Assembly: GCA_009733715.1 (NCBI GenBank)
Contig: WMKJ01000011.1
Span: 1-64,000, forward strand
Source: Herpomyces periplanetae
Taxonomy: Eukaryota > Ascomycota > Laboulbeniomycetes > Herpomycetales > Herpomycetaceae
Length of the DNA: 64,000 nt
Direction of reading: 5' to 3'
Shown here: positions 14,476 through 28,400 of the stretch, in pieces
Numbering within the stretch: the first letter of the stretch is position 1
Layout of the letters: each line of letters begins with the position of its first letter
Position numbers and translations under genes: made by a program
Notes under the pieces: generated by a model
The model's input: only the letters and a program-made list of their open reading frames with translations
Database searches by the model: none
Told to the model about the DNA's origin: nothing

Positions 14476-15588
14476 TCATCTATAACCAACCGTGCCAAAT
14501 TGGCTCCGTAGTAGCTCCAGTTGAGCTCGATCAGCTGGCGGAAGCTCTTCTAATTGTTGAGTGGTAAGGGCCAAAACCTGTTGAATCAGCTCTTCTCTTG
14601 AAGGTACTGAGGTTGGAACTCCATACTGAGGCACCTGCTGTGAAGGCGCTTGGACGGATCCAAGAATATTTCCAGGATGATGATTTACCGTGGCAGATTG
14701 TAAACTATATGGATCCGACGAGCCTACTGGTGCCGCCAGACCGTAAGCTCCCGTAGCATATGCTTGTTGGGGCGCGACACCACCTTGTATAGGAAGATAG
14801 CCAGTGATACCCAAATTAGTTGGCAAGGGGGCAGAAATTTGAGAAGTTGGGGGATTTGTATGATTTGGAGCAACGTTGAACGAAAGAGCTTGAGTCGGTG
14901 CATTACCAGCAGGGATGGTAGAATTCATCATTGAGAGTGATGTATTCGTCAAAACGTTAGCTAGTGTTGTAGTGTCGACTAGTCCAAGAAGCAGTAAACT
15001 TTGAAAAATTGCATATGAAAGCTGAGGTGCTTGTTTTAAGAGTTCAATTGCTTTGTTAGGATTACCGGTGGCCAAAGCTTTCATTTGTACTAGTATGTCT
15101 AAAAGTTGCTGAGGTGGTAATGTCTTTAATGTGCGTGATATAGAATCTGTTGCAGTCAATTCTGGTGGAACATCCGCACCAGCCGGCAGAGGGGGTAGTA
15201 AGTTAGATGATAATGTCGATCCACCAATCCCTGAATTACTTCCATCAACACCTGTGGCGTAATTAGAAACTGTTGAATCTGTATTGGTATTATTTGAACT
15301 GAGATAAAATTGTCCTTCGTGTGCAGGAGCATCATTAGAATAATCAACTCGTAATTTACGTCCCATTATTTCAAAGTCGTTGAGATTGCGAACTGCACTA
15401 GCCGCGGCATCTGCATCTGAGAATTCTGCGAATCCAAATCCTTTTGGTTTACCCGTATCCTTGTCGTACACAAGCCGGAATGAGAGTACTTGCCCTGCCC
15501 TTGAAAGGGTATCGACAATATTTTTTTCAACGATTCCATAAGGTATATTACCCACAAAGACTACTCGGCCAGCTTTGTCGGGTGCCAT
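14476..15588 (-). CDS. RNA15: CstF-64/Rna15-type cleavage stimulation factor subunit
   Basis: The protein has 370 residues in one exon and starts at ATG (MAPDKAGRVVFVGNIPYG). Residues about 8-84 form an RRM with RNP2 (VFVGNI) and RNP1 (KGFGFAEF). Residues about 150-205 match the CstF-64 hinge region (LPPQQLLDILVQMKALA), which in this family binds CstF-77/Rna14. The middle is Pro/Gln/Ala-rich. The C-terminus (REELIQQVLALTTQQLEELP) is the family's short three-helix domain, known to contact Pcf11. The role known for the family is binding the U/GU-rich element downstream of the poly(A) site and promoting 3' cleavage of pre-mRNA in the nucleus. All three family regions are present in order and the length fits fungal homologues. 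The upstream neighbour is the divergent NAD kinase gene, 3.4 kb away. Confidence 0.92.
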   Translation of the reverse strand: MAPDKAGRVVFVGNIPYGIVEKNIVDTLSRAGQVLSFRLVYDKDTGKPKGFGFAEFSDADAAASAVRNLNDFEIMGRKLRVDYSNDAPAHEGQFYLSSNNTNTDSTVSNYATGVDGSNSGIGGSTLSSNLLPPLPAGADVPPELTATDSISRTLKTLPPQQLLDILVQMKALATGNPNKAIELLKQAPQLSYAIFQSLLLLGLVDTTTLANVLTNTSLSMMNSTIPAGNAPTQALSFNVAPNHTNPPTSQISAPLPTNLGITGYLPIQGGVAPQQAYATGAYGLAAPVGSSDPYSLQSATVNHHPGNILGSVQAPSQQVPQYGVPTSVPSREELIQQVLALTTQQLEELPPADRAQLELLRSQFGTVGYR

Positions 15589-18500
15589 ATTTAAAAATTA
15601 GTTGTTCAAAGAAGTTTATATTAAATCTCGTATAGCGTGAGAAGTATAATCAAAATGATTAAAGTAGATTAGCTAGGGGTGATGGGACAATAATCTCTAA
15701 CTAATACGAGAAATTATACTATATGATAATATAAAGTCGAGTTAACATTCAAATTTTGACATCAAAAGTTCAAAAAATGTTTACTATAACGCAATTTGAA
15801 AAGAATAAATTTTCCTTCTCACTTTATATTGGTTCACAAAGTACAATTTACGCGATAATATTAATGAAAACTGATTAACTTAAAGTTGAACAAAAACACA
15901 TATTTTTAAGGTGAACAATTGAGAAAGTTTTAGCCCATCCAAAAATTATGAGAAATCATTTCCAATCGTACTCATAACCATAAAACTCGTGATGAAAAGA
16001 TGGTTTATTTTTTGAAAAATAATAAAATCCATCTCTTCCTTCGAGAGCGTTTTCGCGCCACAAATTTTCCCTCTGCCTGGAAACACATTCACATGTTTAA
16101 GCCACATTGTAGTGGCTGTACATAATGCGGCGTAGCAAAGATATGTCAAGTTTACCAAGTTTGGTAATTGACATTGTGATATAAATTGTTCTTTCCCGCA
16201 TCTTCAATAATTCCCCGACTCTTGCCTAATTTAGTCACGTCGATGCTTACTTCCTTGTATGGTTGACTGGGGTTTGAGGTTATTTCATGTTTGAATTTTT
16301 CGAGAGTTTTGTTTAAGGAAGCTTTTTATTTCCGGTTGTAAATTTACATATTGGAATTTATTTCATTTTTACCATTTTCCATAATTTTTCTCTTTTTGTC
16401 CAAAAAATTTTGTGTTGTTTTTTTATTGAAACCTAATTCTCATCTCTATTAATTTGTATGCATGATATTCTGCAATGTCGCATTTTCATAAAATTTTATT
16501 ATTACTAAAATATACCTTTTCTTGCGGAGAATGATAACTTTACTTTATCGTTTAGAAAAACCTTAAATTTTTACATTATTTGTCAAAGTGTTTATGCTTA
16601 ACAAGAATATCATTCATCATTTTTGTAATTTTACCTTACAATTATTACCTCTTCTTGAAGTAGAAGTGTATCATACGCTGGTTCCGTCAAAGTTTCAATC
16701 GCACATTCATCTTATACCCGTTTTATTCAAGAACAATTTTTAACTTTTCCACTCATTTACCTCACTTGAGCCCTTGGACATCAAAAATATTTGTTGTTTT
16801 GTTACTTTCAAAATTACAAAATTTGATACTGGGTAGAAAATACTTCGTACGGAAATTATAGTCATTCCACTTTCAAATTTTGTGCAGGCGTAAATTTCCC
16901 CAGTTGAATTAATAAATGATACCAACATGTCGGTATAGTTAATTGTAGCATTCTGAACAAATCTCGTACTATTATCATGGAATCAATATTGGAAAAGTGC
17001 TTCCAAATTTTTATTGGTTGTTTTTATCCTTTGAATGTTTCGTAATTTAATGCTATACTCCTTTACCAAAACTCGCGGTTTTAGAACTCATTGATTCAAT
17101 TGTTAATTATCTTTTTTCCACTGTGCTGGAAACCTATTGAGAGTTTTTTTTATTTTTAGCTTAACATTCACAAAATTCCTTCTTTTAATCTTTTTCAAAT
17201 CAACTACTTTAACACGGGCTAATTTTATACCGCCTCTATCTATGTTTGGTTAGTGTTGTCTATTTCGTCATGTTGTCTCCACTACCATAAACAATGTATT
17301 ATAATTGGGATTCTTCAAAAATACCATACATTAGCTTCCCTCGTAACTAAAACCCTTAAATTGACACAGTTCTCCAATCAGTATTCCTTTGATGTCTCCT
17401 TATTTAGACCCCGCAATTCGCATTTTAGCTTAAGTCAGTTGACGAACTAGACGTCAAAGAGAAGCACTCACTGCTCAAACACTCTTGTTCCCCATCATTT
17501 ACACTCCTATAAATTAACTTAATTCTATGGGGTAAGCCCGTTTTACGCTTAGTGCTGACCTGGTTAATTTATGTTGTTCTAAAACATAATAGCCTTTACC
17601 ATGATACAACTGAGAGTCTGAAGGTAATGTAAATAGCATCACCTATTTATCACCTCTGAAACTTTAGAGAGACATTCTTGATTTATACTCAAGTATAAAA
17701 CGTTCTCCATTTTGAATTAGGCCTCACCTTCACTTATCCATCGTATTTAAAATGAATATTTGCCATTTAAATGTACATGTTTACTCCAAACCAATAATCA
17801 GCTTGATTTCATTCTCAAAACTCACTATTAAATACGTAGTTTTTCCCTACTCAGCTAGCTTTTAAAATTTTACCCATATTTATTCACATGTGCGTATCAT
17901 GGCTCAGCTGTACTACATTACATTAACAAAGTTTGTGTTGATGTATCTTAAATGTATTTATTGACACATGGCATTCGAGAGTCCTCTTTTCCGGACAATT
18001 TGGTTTTAATTCCAGCTGATCAGATCGGGAAAATCGAGGCGTAGCCTTTGTTTCTGCTTTTTGTTTGATATTTTAACCAACTGCCGTTAATCTCTAATTG
18101 GCGCAATTGGATGCTTCGTGTCACTTTACTTTTGTAGGGATGCTAATTTGACCTCGGTAATCCTGGCTACCCTTGGTTATCTGAATCATGAAGGGAGACT
18201 ACATTTTATACTTTTTCTGCCATTTGTTACTCAGGCATTCCGTAAACATTTATGATATTGTTCCATTATGTCTCTACGTTCTCACTCGAAAAAACAAGAT
18301 AAAGTTTTGTATCAACTTTAATATCTTTTTAAAAAGCAGTAATCCTAAACACTCAGCAATTAAGCTATTGCGCCTAAATAAGAAAACAAGCGAATATAAG
18401 TCTCAAAGGAAAATCATCTCTGGTTTTACAATAAATTTGTATTGATCATAGTGTCACATGTTTGAAAATTGTTATGATCTTCGTCACTTTCCGGTGTTTT

Positions 18501-19005
18501 GCTAGTCGATCAGAACAACACTAGCACTTAATACATTGCGCGATTCAAGCTCGTTGTAAACTAGCTTAGCATTTAGATTATTTCTTAATATTTGAACATA
18601 TTATAATCTAACAAGACTCAACCAGTCATAAGATATTGATCTGATAAGTGAGTTTTAGTCAGGTTTAGAAAGCAGAAAGAAATCAAAATCATTAATATAG
18701 TATCATATAAAGTATACGATTTGCACAAGCCGCAGTATATGGAGTAGTTACGATTTTCAGTAGAACAGACACAGGCATAATAAGAGGGGAGGGTTTAATC
18801 AAGACTTCATCTTTTGCAACTAGCATGCTAAGCGGCAGGGCAAAATGCTGTCTGACTCGTAAGTGAATAGTAGATTTAATTCAAAGCATACTTTGAATAA
18901 CTTCAGATTACACTCCTATTGATTCCTCATGACTTCATTTTTCATTATTCCCGTTGTGAAACTTGATGTGTTGAGTACCGTTTTTGGGTTTTGCACCATT
19001 CCAGC
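15589..19005. other. Divergent intergenic region between CstF-64 and NAD kinase
   Basis: These 3.4 kb separate two genes transcribed away from each other, so both promoters should lie here. The left part is richer in purines on the plus strand. From about 16.2 kb rightwards it becomes T- and C-rich to about 18.2 kb. The change falls in a slightly more G+C-rich patch (about 16030-16270), the best candidate for a shared promoter. The many small open frames (for example 15946-16158, 17253-17450 and 18188-18445) show no coding character. No RNA gene or mobile element is recognised. Confidence 0.5.
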
Positions 19006-20643
19006 ATGTCATCAAATAATAAACTAAAAAAAAATGAAAAGAATTTACCTCTTTTAAATACCAAGACGAGTTCGATAGATCATGAGTACCAAGGGGTGGT
19101 CGAACTTCTTCCAATGGAAGTTGAGAATACGCGGCGAAAGTCGTCTTTGGCCTCGCCGCTCAGTAACATAATTATGTTTAACGAACCTGGTAATAATGGA
19201 CTTGCAGCCTGCGCCCATTACTACTTCGGTTCAAACCTCGATATGTCAAATGAGACGAATTCACAAATACATGAGCTTTCAGGAAGTGACTCTTCCCGTG
19301 TAATTACTAAAACTCAATTGTTGGATACTCCTCATAGCATTCGACGGTTAGCTCGACAGTTATCGTACATGAGACTACGTCTGCGCCTGCAAAATCTATT
19401 ATTATTGGTGAAGCCCAACGATTCTGATTTGTTGCCCCATGCCCGTGAGTTAGCTCGGTGGCTTTTGCTACATCAATCACGCTGCTATAATGTGTATGTG
19501 TTCTATGCAATGAAGGGATATTTCAGGCCACTCTTGAAAACAAATTCAGCAAAGAATCACCTGGTTAACACTTGAATTCCGACTACAGGTATATTGAAGA
19601 CAAATATGCGGATGACCCTCAGTTTGATGCAGCAGGACTTTTACAGTCAAATCCAAGCTTTGAAAATCGCTTAAGATTCTGGGATGCAAAAATGTGCATC
19701 GAGTCTCCCTTGACATTCGACTTAATTATAGCGGTGAGTTATAAGAAATGTCAGATTTTTTTTAAATTAAAGCATAGCATATTTTTCATAATAGTTTACT
19801 TCATGAACCGTAAGTAGAATTAACGATACAATATTACAGTTGGGAGGAGACGGAACCGTTCTGTATGCCAGTTGGCTTTTCCAGCAAATTGTGCCACCGG
19901 TATTGGCTTTTTGCATGGGATCGCTGGGTTTTTTAACTCAATTTAACTTTGAAAATTATCGTACTACATTCGAGCGTGTAGAAAATGAGGGTGTTAGCCT
20001 GAGGCTAAGATTAAGACTAGAGGTCTCAGTTATGCGATCTGTAAAGGAATTTGATGAAAACGGTAGTATGAAGAAAAGGGACATTGTTGACGAGTTGATC
20101 ATGGAAGCAATGTCCGATAAAATTACACATAAATTGGATCGAACCCGACAAATTTTGAATGACATTGTCATTGATCGAGGTCCTAATGCGACAATGTCGA
20201 CGCTCGAGTTGTTCGGTAACAATGCCTATTATACTACAGTTCAGGCAGATGGCCTATGCGTTTCGACACCAACAGGCTCAACAGCATATAATCTTGCAGC
20301 GGGAGGCTCATTGTGTCATCCGGATAATCCTGTGATACTTGTGACAGCTATATGTGCTCATACCTTATCATTTCGACCCATTATTTTACCGGATCTTATT
20401 ACACTGAGAATTGCAGTATCATACGATTCCAGATGTAATAGCTGGGTGAGTTTCGATGGCAAAGAGCATACAGAACTATTTCCCGGAGATTATGTTACTA
20501 TTGTTGCATCACGGTATCCATTTCCCAAGATAATCTCGCCAAAACGTGGCCAAGACGATTGGATTAACAGTATCAGGCGTACTCTACATTGGAACACGCG
20601 CAAGCGTCAGAAACCTTGGAGTAACGAGCAAGTTAAAGATTAA
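19006..20643 (+). CDS. UTR1: NAD kinase (ATP-NAD kinase), three exons
   Basis: Exons are 19006-19493, 19589-19733 and 19840-20643, giving 478 residues. Introns of 95 and 106 bp have donors GTATGT and GTGAGT and keep the frame. I chose the ATG at 19006; the frame is open to 18991 but lacks an earlier ATG there. The N-terminal part carries the helical segment found before the catalytic core in fungal NAD kinases (LLDTPHSIRRLARQLSYMRL). The catalytic motif GGDGT is at residues 213-217 and begins exon 3. The NE/D motif region (LNDIVIDRGPNATMSTLEL) starts near residue 317, and the NAD-binding STPTGSTAYNLAAGG starts near residue 353. The enzyme phosphorylates NAD to NADP, supplying NADPH pathways. 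No mitochondrial presequence is evident, so a cytosolic Utr1-type enzyme is more likely than a Pos5 type; that assignment is tentative, but the family is certain. Confidence 0.93.
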
Positions 20644-23248
20644 GGTCGGTGTAACTTGATTTAATTTTGCTGGAGATGCTGTGAATTTTTCTTATCATTA
20701 TTGCATCATCTTACTGATAGGTCTTTGGAACAGCGTAACGTACCCAACCCTGCAAATTTTAATGACAATTGTTCTTTTTGCTTAAGAATATGCTAAACCC
20801 AAGCACAGAGGTTTACACACAATTGATGGTTTGATTTGGATTTATTTGTCACTATATCAATTTCAAGAATTTTAAGGATTCATAATGCTATTAATTTATT
20901 ATTCGTAATTTTTCATGCGACTCCTAATTTCGTTATATCAATTATTTTATGGTAAATGAGAAACTTAGAAGTTACAGTCAAATTTATTGCTGAGTAATGT
21001 TAAGTTAAATACACTACGAAGGATTATGGCAGTTAATTGGAGTTTTTGGTGCGTATAGAGGTATAAGTTTCTGTAGATGTGGATCAAACTTATCCTGATA
21101 ATAGGTGTATTAATCTAGAAGGAATGTTTCAACTACGTTACTGCTGATATGATCTTAAATAGCAAAAATTAAATAGGATTAAAAGTGCAAAAACTATGGC
21201 CGAAAAATGCGATAAATTATTAATATAACATATTGAATGTCCCATTGGTGAATTGGTTGGAATCAAATCTACAGATTTTTGTCGTTAAGTGATGTATGAG
21301 ACACTTGCGAACCTGCATTGTGTATGTCATTATGCTCACGGTACACGTATGGAATATAATGATAAATATTAAGTATAAGAGGAAAAATATAGATATATAT
21401 TTAATTGGTTAAACTCATTTTTAGAGAGACTGGGAAAATTGTATTTTCAGTAGAGTAAAACGGAACTGCGACTTTATCGAGACGAGCAAAGTATTTTTCA
21501 AAATGGAGAATTATGGTGTGGCCAGCAGTAGTTGGTATTTCATGATTTTAGAATATACGTCAGCTTAACAATTCATGATATTATTGTTGTATTAGAAATA
21601 ATTTGCCTAACTAATTCAAAGAAATTTATGGTCCGGATGATACACGACATAAAGGGACTTAACCTTAGCGTTAATCTTGAAGTGGAGGGATAAAAGTAGT
21701 TGTAATTGGCTAATATTTTGAGAGTGCTGTAAAATGATTTGTTTAACCTGTAAAATTAGTCAAGGGATTATATTCACGGATAGCAGAATTCACTCATAGA
21801 CTTACTCAATGAATAGCAGCGCAATACCAAATGACTGGAAGAACTAAGGATTTTGGTAAACATGATCATATACAAAGATCAAAAGAATGGGAAAATAGGT
21901 TAATATTTTATGTTAAAACAAAGGTTAATACTCCTGCTAGGAAAAACTACAGACGCCAATTGTACTTATTAGTCTGATGATAAGTGGGAATTTCCAAGTA
22001 CGAAAGAATACCAATTACACCAATATATCCGAAAAATTATGCTACTCTATACACAATCAATCAATCAGTCGAATTGGATATCGGTGTGAGATGAATTTAT
22101 AATTAAACCCAAGTCAAAAACCTATGGGGTATAAGTATATTATGAAAGGAAGAACGGTGAAGGTTAAACAACTGGGTTATCGAATAGATAAACAATCAAG
22201 AAGTTTAATGGTAATACTAAAGAATCAATGTTAATAGGCTGGTATATCTTTACCATCAATAACGTTGATAAATTAATGGGAAAATTTCTTAGAATTTCTC
22301 GACTTGTTATATCCAACATACTCATTCATCTTATATTCCCCTCCTGAAAACAGAATATCTAATTAAGGAAATCATGGTAGGGCTGAAAACGAGACGGAAA
22401 TCAACATCAGACGAGACGAAAGTTATGTGTTGAGAAAGAACTAGGGGAAACTCGGACATTTTTTCAAATTAGGGAAATCAGAAACTAGACGAAACAGGAA
22501 AGTGATGCCGGGATGCCGGAATTAAGGTTAACTGCATGTATAACGTGCTGGCAAATTGATAGAAAGCGAGGAAAAACTGCATTTAAAGGATTTTTAGGTG
22601 TATTTAAATAGTACAATAAGTTATCTTTATTATATTTAAATGTAGATTTACAGGTATACATGTGTGTGTATATATTACAATACGTAGTAATATATATACT
22701 TATGTCCCCGTATATATGCACTCAAATATATCAATCTGATGTATACCTTTCCCTCAAATCTTTCATGATGAGCAATGGCATCTGCTCATGGAATCTTCCT
22801 TTTGCGTTCGGTTCATATTATCCATAGTTTATACATGTCTAATTTACTTGGGCAATTCTGTTTAATTCACAAGCCATTTTCTCCCTCACTCATTTATACA
22901 TACTTTACTCACACACCCTTCCTGATTTCCTAAACTTGCCCCTAACAATGACATAGCTTTGTCGCGTGCTTTCTTCAACTTACTACGTACCACTATATTA
23001 AGTTATTCGTGCATCTTTTAAATTTACTCTTTTGTGCATTTTTCTTTATTTCTCTGAGCCTTTGGGTATTCGACTTTTCTCATCCATCAAATTTCCTATC
23101 AACCAAATTATTACCTTTAAATATTTATCTACAATTATGTTCATGCGCTTGACAGTTTATTTCTATTTAAAAGTATTTCCAAATTCATCTTGCGTTAACA
23201 TCCTCTCGATTTTTCAGCATAAATAATTTATACTTTTACTCCATTGCT
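20644..23248. other. Intergenic region with purine-to-pyrimidine switch near 22.7 kb
   Basis: Downstream of the NAD kinase the plus strand is A/G-rich to about 22.6 kb. A TA-rich patch (TATATA runs near 22.66-22.72 kb) follows, then C/T-rich sequence up to the next ATG at 23249. The C/T-rich part is probably promoter and 5' leader of the zinc-finger gene. The small open frames (22485-22721 minus, 23032-23226 plus) are composition artefacts. Nothing else is recognised. Confidence 0.5.
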
Positions 23249-25475
23249 ATGGCTGCATTTCCCTCTCAATTTTCCCAGAGTTCGTCACTTCCATCATGTT
23301 TCCGCTCCCATACAAATCTTAACTCTCCCGTGTTCGCTTCCATTCACCCTTACACTTCATCCTCTTTAGCAACTACGGGTATCATGCCAATAGTATCTTC
23401 AGCATCTAGTGTATCCAATTATTCCATCGCGTCTAACTTAAGCTTATCCTCCTCACCATCCTCTCCCGGTAATGCCTTCTCTCGGCCAGTTTTGGGACCG
23501 ATTCGACCCCCCCCTCAGAGTGCGTATTATCCATTTTCTTTAAAAATTAAATATCTGGTTAGCCGTCGCGTTAGTGTCTAAATTGTCGAAACTAACATTC
23601 CAAATATTTTTCCCTTTGAGTCTAGCTACCGCTCATGTGCCATGTAAATTTTTTAAGCAGGGTGCCTGTCAGGCCGGAAATTCCTGTCCATTCTCTCACT
23701 CAATGAATCCTGTACCGTTGTGTAAATATTATCAAAAGGTCAGTTCCATTGGTATTGCTATCATCCAAATTTCACCCATTGTGTGCTTCTTTTACAGCTA
23801 ACAAAATATGTATATGCTCAGGGAAATTGTAAATTTGGAATGAAATGCGCTAATCAACACGTTTTACCCAATGGGCGAGTATCAAACTACGCTGCGTTGA
23901 TGCCATTTCCCATTTGTTCACTCCAGGTTAATTTATCCAATCGTTCAACTGGATCAACCTCTTGTTCTGCATTGACACAAAATTCCTTGGTTACTTCACG
24001 CAATACACATTTACATCCAAGGGCTGCAAATCCTCCTCTTCCTAGTCCTCCTTTACTTCGTGCCAATGACATGCCACTGCCTTTTCCTTCATCTGTTGTC
24101 TCAAATTCCCAATGTACGGCATCGAATTTTCACTATACGTCTAGTAATAATACTGATACTACGATTGATGACACGCTGAAATCTCAATCGTCTATCTTTA
24201 CAACTTCACAACAACAAACAGATGTTCGGAGTCCATCTTCATCTACCCTGGGTTCCATGCTACTTGGGGATTCTACCACTTCAGTTACTTCACTTAATGG
24301 AATTTCACCGGTGACTCGACTTGTATCAGCAGATACTGGATTTCGAACTTGTGTTCAAGGTAGCAACCAAGTACTTCCGGTTTCAATATCGTGGCATACT
24401 GATAACGAATTACGGAAAATCCAAGTGTCAAATGGAAATCATACCACCAATTCCATTCTAAGCAATACGTATGGCAATTCTAGCCAAATAGGAAGTTCGG
24501 AATTTGCTAAAAGTTCATCAGAAATAACTATGCCATCATCTTCATTGCTTTCTCAGGAAAAATTTTCACTGTGCTCAAGGCATCAATTTCAAACTGAGGA
24601 AGATTTTATCAAATCTCATGAATCCATACCCAATCCATTGTCGGGTAAATTTTACGGACCATTGAATACAAAATTTGAAGATACTAGCTTAAGATGCTCG
24701 TTACCTAAAAGTTCAGTAAATTTCGAAAATACTGGTACAAGTGCTATACGAACATTTTTATCACAAGGTAATTGTCTTGGTGAACCTCTTTGGAGTGTAT
24801 ATCGATACAAATTCAACATGTAAATAAAGTTTAATCGGAAGATTTGCTAACAATTTTCACTCGGATTACTTAGATGACATATCAACAATGAAAAATATTG
24901 CTGAGGAATTTGACGGATTATCAATGACGGACAAAAATCGTCAAAAGCCACACAGCGATTTTTCGCATGCACAATCTGGAAGAAGAGACATAGATATATC
25001 GATGCAAAGCGGAAGTTATATAACTTCTGGTAACAGTGAACTCCATTCTTTTCACCGAGACTATGAAATCGCTAGATTAACTAGCGGTGATAAAACTGGG
25101 GTTTTCTGCTCTAGTACGACAGGCACGTCAGGGGGTTATCACACTGGAAATTCGACATCTGCAATAGTAGGAAGTCCATCACGCTTCAGCCAGTTTTTTT
25201 CACAATCTAAAAAATCGGGTGTAGTTAAAAATAACGTATACGAGCCTTTCTACGCCTCCTTTTTTCGAAATGATAATTTAACCGGTCTCAGCATTCTCAG
25301 TTTTCATTTGAAGGAAAACCACGTTAACAAATTCGATAATCATGATAAAGTTACGGGAAATTCAATAACTGAAACGGATAAGGGAATCCAACGAGGTGAA
25401 TGGCAAAATAGCACGAGTAAATTAAGTTTAAAGGAAATCAAGAATGAAGATCTCGGAGAAAGTTTAAATGAATAA
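23249..25475 (+). CDS. Double CCCH zinc-finger protein, Lee1-like, four exons
   Basis: Proposed exons are 23249-23519, 23626-23738, 23822-24767 and 24874-25475, giving 643 residues. The introns (106, 83, 106 and 106 bp apart from the second) have CTAAC branch sites and phases that join cleanly. The N-terminus is Ser/Pro-rich. Finger 1 (C97, C105, C111, H115; CKFFKQGACQAGNSCPFSH) and finger 2 (C123, C131, C137, H141) both follow C-x7-C-x5-C-x3-H; intron 2 falls inside finger 2. The rest is Ser/Thr/Asn-rich. The arrangement matches an ascomycete family related to yeast Lee1; paired CCCH fingers generally bind RNA, but the role of this family is poorly defined. Donor 1 (GTGCGT at 23520) was chosen by phase and is the least certain; GTTAGT at 23570 breaks the frame. 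The composition shifts from Ser/Pro to Lys/Glu/Asp in the last exon, together with a shift to purines. Confidence 0.82.
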
Positions 25476-28400
25476 ATTGCAGGGAATAATGAAGAACGCT
25501 CAGGTAGTAAATCTTAGCTTGGGGACTCATAATGGCAGGATATACTTGAAATGTTTGATGAATTTTACGGATCGAAAGACGTACAAGTTGTTCAATGAAT
25601 AGAGAAGTAAATGATATGACATGATTTTGCATACAATGAATTATGATTGGAAAGTTGATAATGAATAAGGAAAGTTCACATTATTGAAGTTAACGGGGGA
25701 ACAAAAGGGATTTAGTTTTAGTTTAAGTGAAATCAATAATATGGAATGTCGGACTTAGAAATAATTCAAAAACGGGAACATATGGCATATTTTTGTATTT
25801 GTTCACAATGAAGAATTATACAAATGGTTTTAAAAAACGGTGGAGCGATATTTTTTCCTTGATGAGAATACAAAATGACTTCATGATCGCAAATGCAGCG
25901 AATATATTGTCAAAAGGGACCAGTTTCATTATGCCAACAAAATATTTAGAATCAAAAGCAAGAAGTTATACCTAAAATAATGATTTGAAGCTAAGAGAAT
26001 CAAAGCTGCATGCGATTTAACGGTAGTTAACTGCAGAATTTTTAACTTCTTCCATAGGATAACCTTTCGTTAGGTTAGGACAAAAAGAACTTATTTGTGA
26101 TGTGTTTAATGAATTGAAAATTTCCCAAATGATAGTTTAAACATAATGCAACGGAACTACCCGAGCAAACGAGCAGACAGTTGGAGGGTTAGTTCTCTTT
26201 GACCGCATTATACTAATTAGTATTACAAGTTTAAATGACGGATTGACAGATGACGATCTCTATCAATTTTTTTGAAAAAAATATTGTCATTTAATTGCAC
26301 ATAAATATAAAGAACTTGAGTCAAGCAAGACGTACAAATCTCCATTATTTTGTACGAAGGTCATTTTTGTTTGATTGTCATTCTGCTTGGAACAGAAAAA
26401 ATGTTTCAGCAATTGTAAAGCCAGTATTGTTAAATATATAATGAATTTTGGATAATAGTACTCTGTATGAACGATGGAGTATGGTATAACTTGTATATTT
26501 CTTGATCAATCAAAATGTCGTGTGTTCATTAATATTAACAACTTACTGACATGATTGAATTTCAATTTAACTGTATGCAACTGTTATCTACATCCAATAA
26601 GGGTAAAATTTCATCAGAATGCTCATGTATAAAATTTATTTAAATATTTGCGTGGATGGACGTTTTTTTATTGAAGTCAAATTTTACGTTTTATAAAATG
26701 AGATTTCAAACTACTTTTCAAATATACCATCCTACAAGTTTGAATTGGAAAGGGGAAGTATTAAGTTTCTGCGAAGGTCACTTTTATCAATTGATATGAA
26801 AATATTTATTTAGATTGATCAATTTCCAAAGTAACATAAAATGTTAATAATGTTTGAAGAATCAAAACCCGTTACACTGAAATTTAAGTGACATGCTTAA
26901 CTCTAGGATATGTATGACTGAGTCGAAAGATCTTCCTGGTCACAAGAAGTTATCTTTTATGAAAAAATAAAAGAACGGGCAAAATGACATTGACTTTAAT
27001 CAACTTTGTTGATAGATTCGGGTAATTGATGTGATTGTTTCATGGCATCATGGCTTTACAAGTCTTACTAGGTAAAAGTTAACTTAATACACTGGTGATA
27101 CCGATCGGGCGGGCAGGCGTAGTCAAAGTTTAGCTGGGTAATATTTTTAAAGCCTAAGAATTGAGTCTGTGTTTAGAATACAATTTAATGAGAATTATGA
27201 CATTGTATGCATAAAAATTAAGTTGTAATTGGGACTAATGGATTTGCAAATATTTTTACGACTGAAAATTGATGTATGTGTTCATTAAATTCCAATTACT
27301 TGAAGTAAAGAGTTTTATCACGATGGCGGATGCATAGAACGAAATGTAAATTTTTAGTCCGCTTTTGCACAGTGAAGGGTGCTATTCAAAAATTATTGTG
27401 AAAGTCACTCAGCACAGGCATTCGTATACGCTTCTTAGTATTTGGTACGCATTCGAGCAAGCGAATATTTTAGTCTTGTACCAAGTTGGTGAACACAGGT
27501 CATCTTTTCATAAGGCAATCCTCATCGGAAACTATTCTAAACAATATTAAGCCAATAAGAATATAACGTACTACCATGAGATTTTGTAAGTAGAGGGTTA
27601 CCAATTTATTCACGGCCTTAGCATTGGTCTCAGACCTTAGGCATAAAAACCATGATAAGTGATTTAGTCGTCTTGATTTACTATTTATGTGAAGTATATG
27701 ATGTATATTTGATAGGAAGTTTAGGTGATTCGATATTCCAACGTATATTATGGATGGTGAAATGATTGATTTTTTCTCTAGGAAAGTGATGCTTTTCTTT
27801 AAATTTGATGAAGCAATTTTTGTCTTATTCTTACGATAAAGACATTTACTCATTTTCGGAACAGTCAATTGGACAACCAAATTCAATTAACTAAATCTTG
27901 ATAGTTGGTATATATTTAGAGCAGTAAAATATATATTATGATATCTCCAAAAATAATCACTGCCAAATCACATCTGATCCTTCATACCTACAATTTCACT
28001 ACTGCAAATAATCTTACCCTAACAACTACACAACAGTTAAGTACAATGTTAGCGCCAAATCAATTACCTGATCATAAGTAGTGTACAAGTAAACTATACA
28101 CTATAATCTACGACGTTTGTCGGTCCAAAGATAAAGTTTATTGGACTACTGAAATAAGCTAATCTAAATTCAAGGCTATATGATGTTATTGAATTTAGCG
28201 ATGAAAACTTTTAATAGGGAAACTAGATATATCCTTGGTTATTATTCTATCGTAGTCTAAGCTAGCAAGGATTTTCATTTGTTGAACTTCTTACTTAAAA
28301 TATTTATTCAAACCAAATTTTAGAAATAAGTAGAGCTTGCTAAAAGTCTCAAGGTTGTCCTTGAAATGATACCACCCTAAATGCTATCAAAACTAATGCA

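Noticed and set aside
18991-19005. Earlier start for the NAD kinase
   Set aside because: The codon at 18991 is TTG; the first in-frame ATG is at 19006.
23570-23575. GTTAGT as donor of the first intron in the CCCH gene
   Set aside because: It would leave phase 0, while the next exon needs one base carried over; GTGCGT at 23520 fits the phase.
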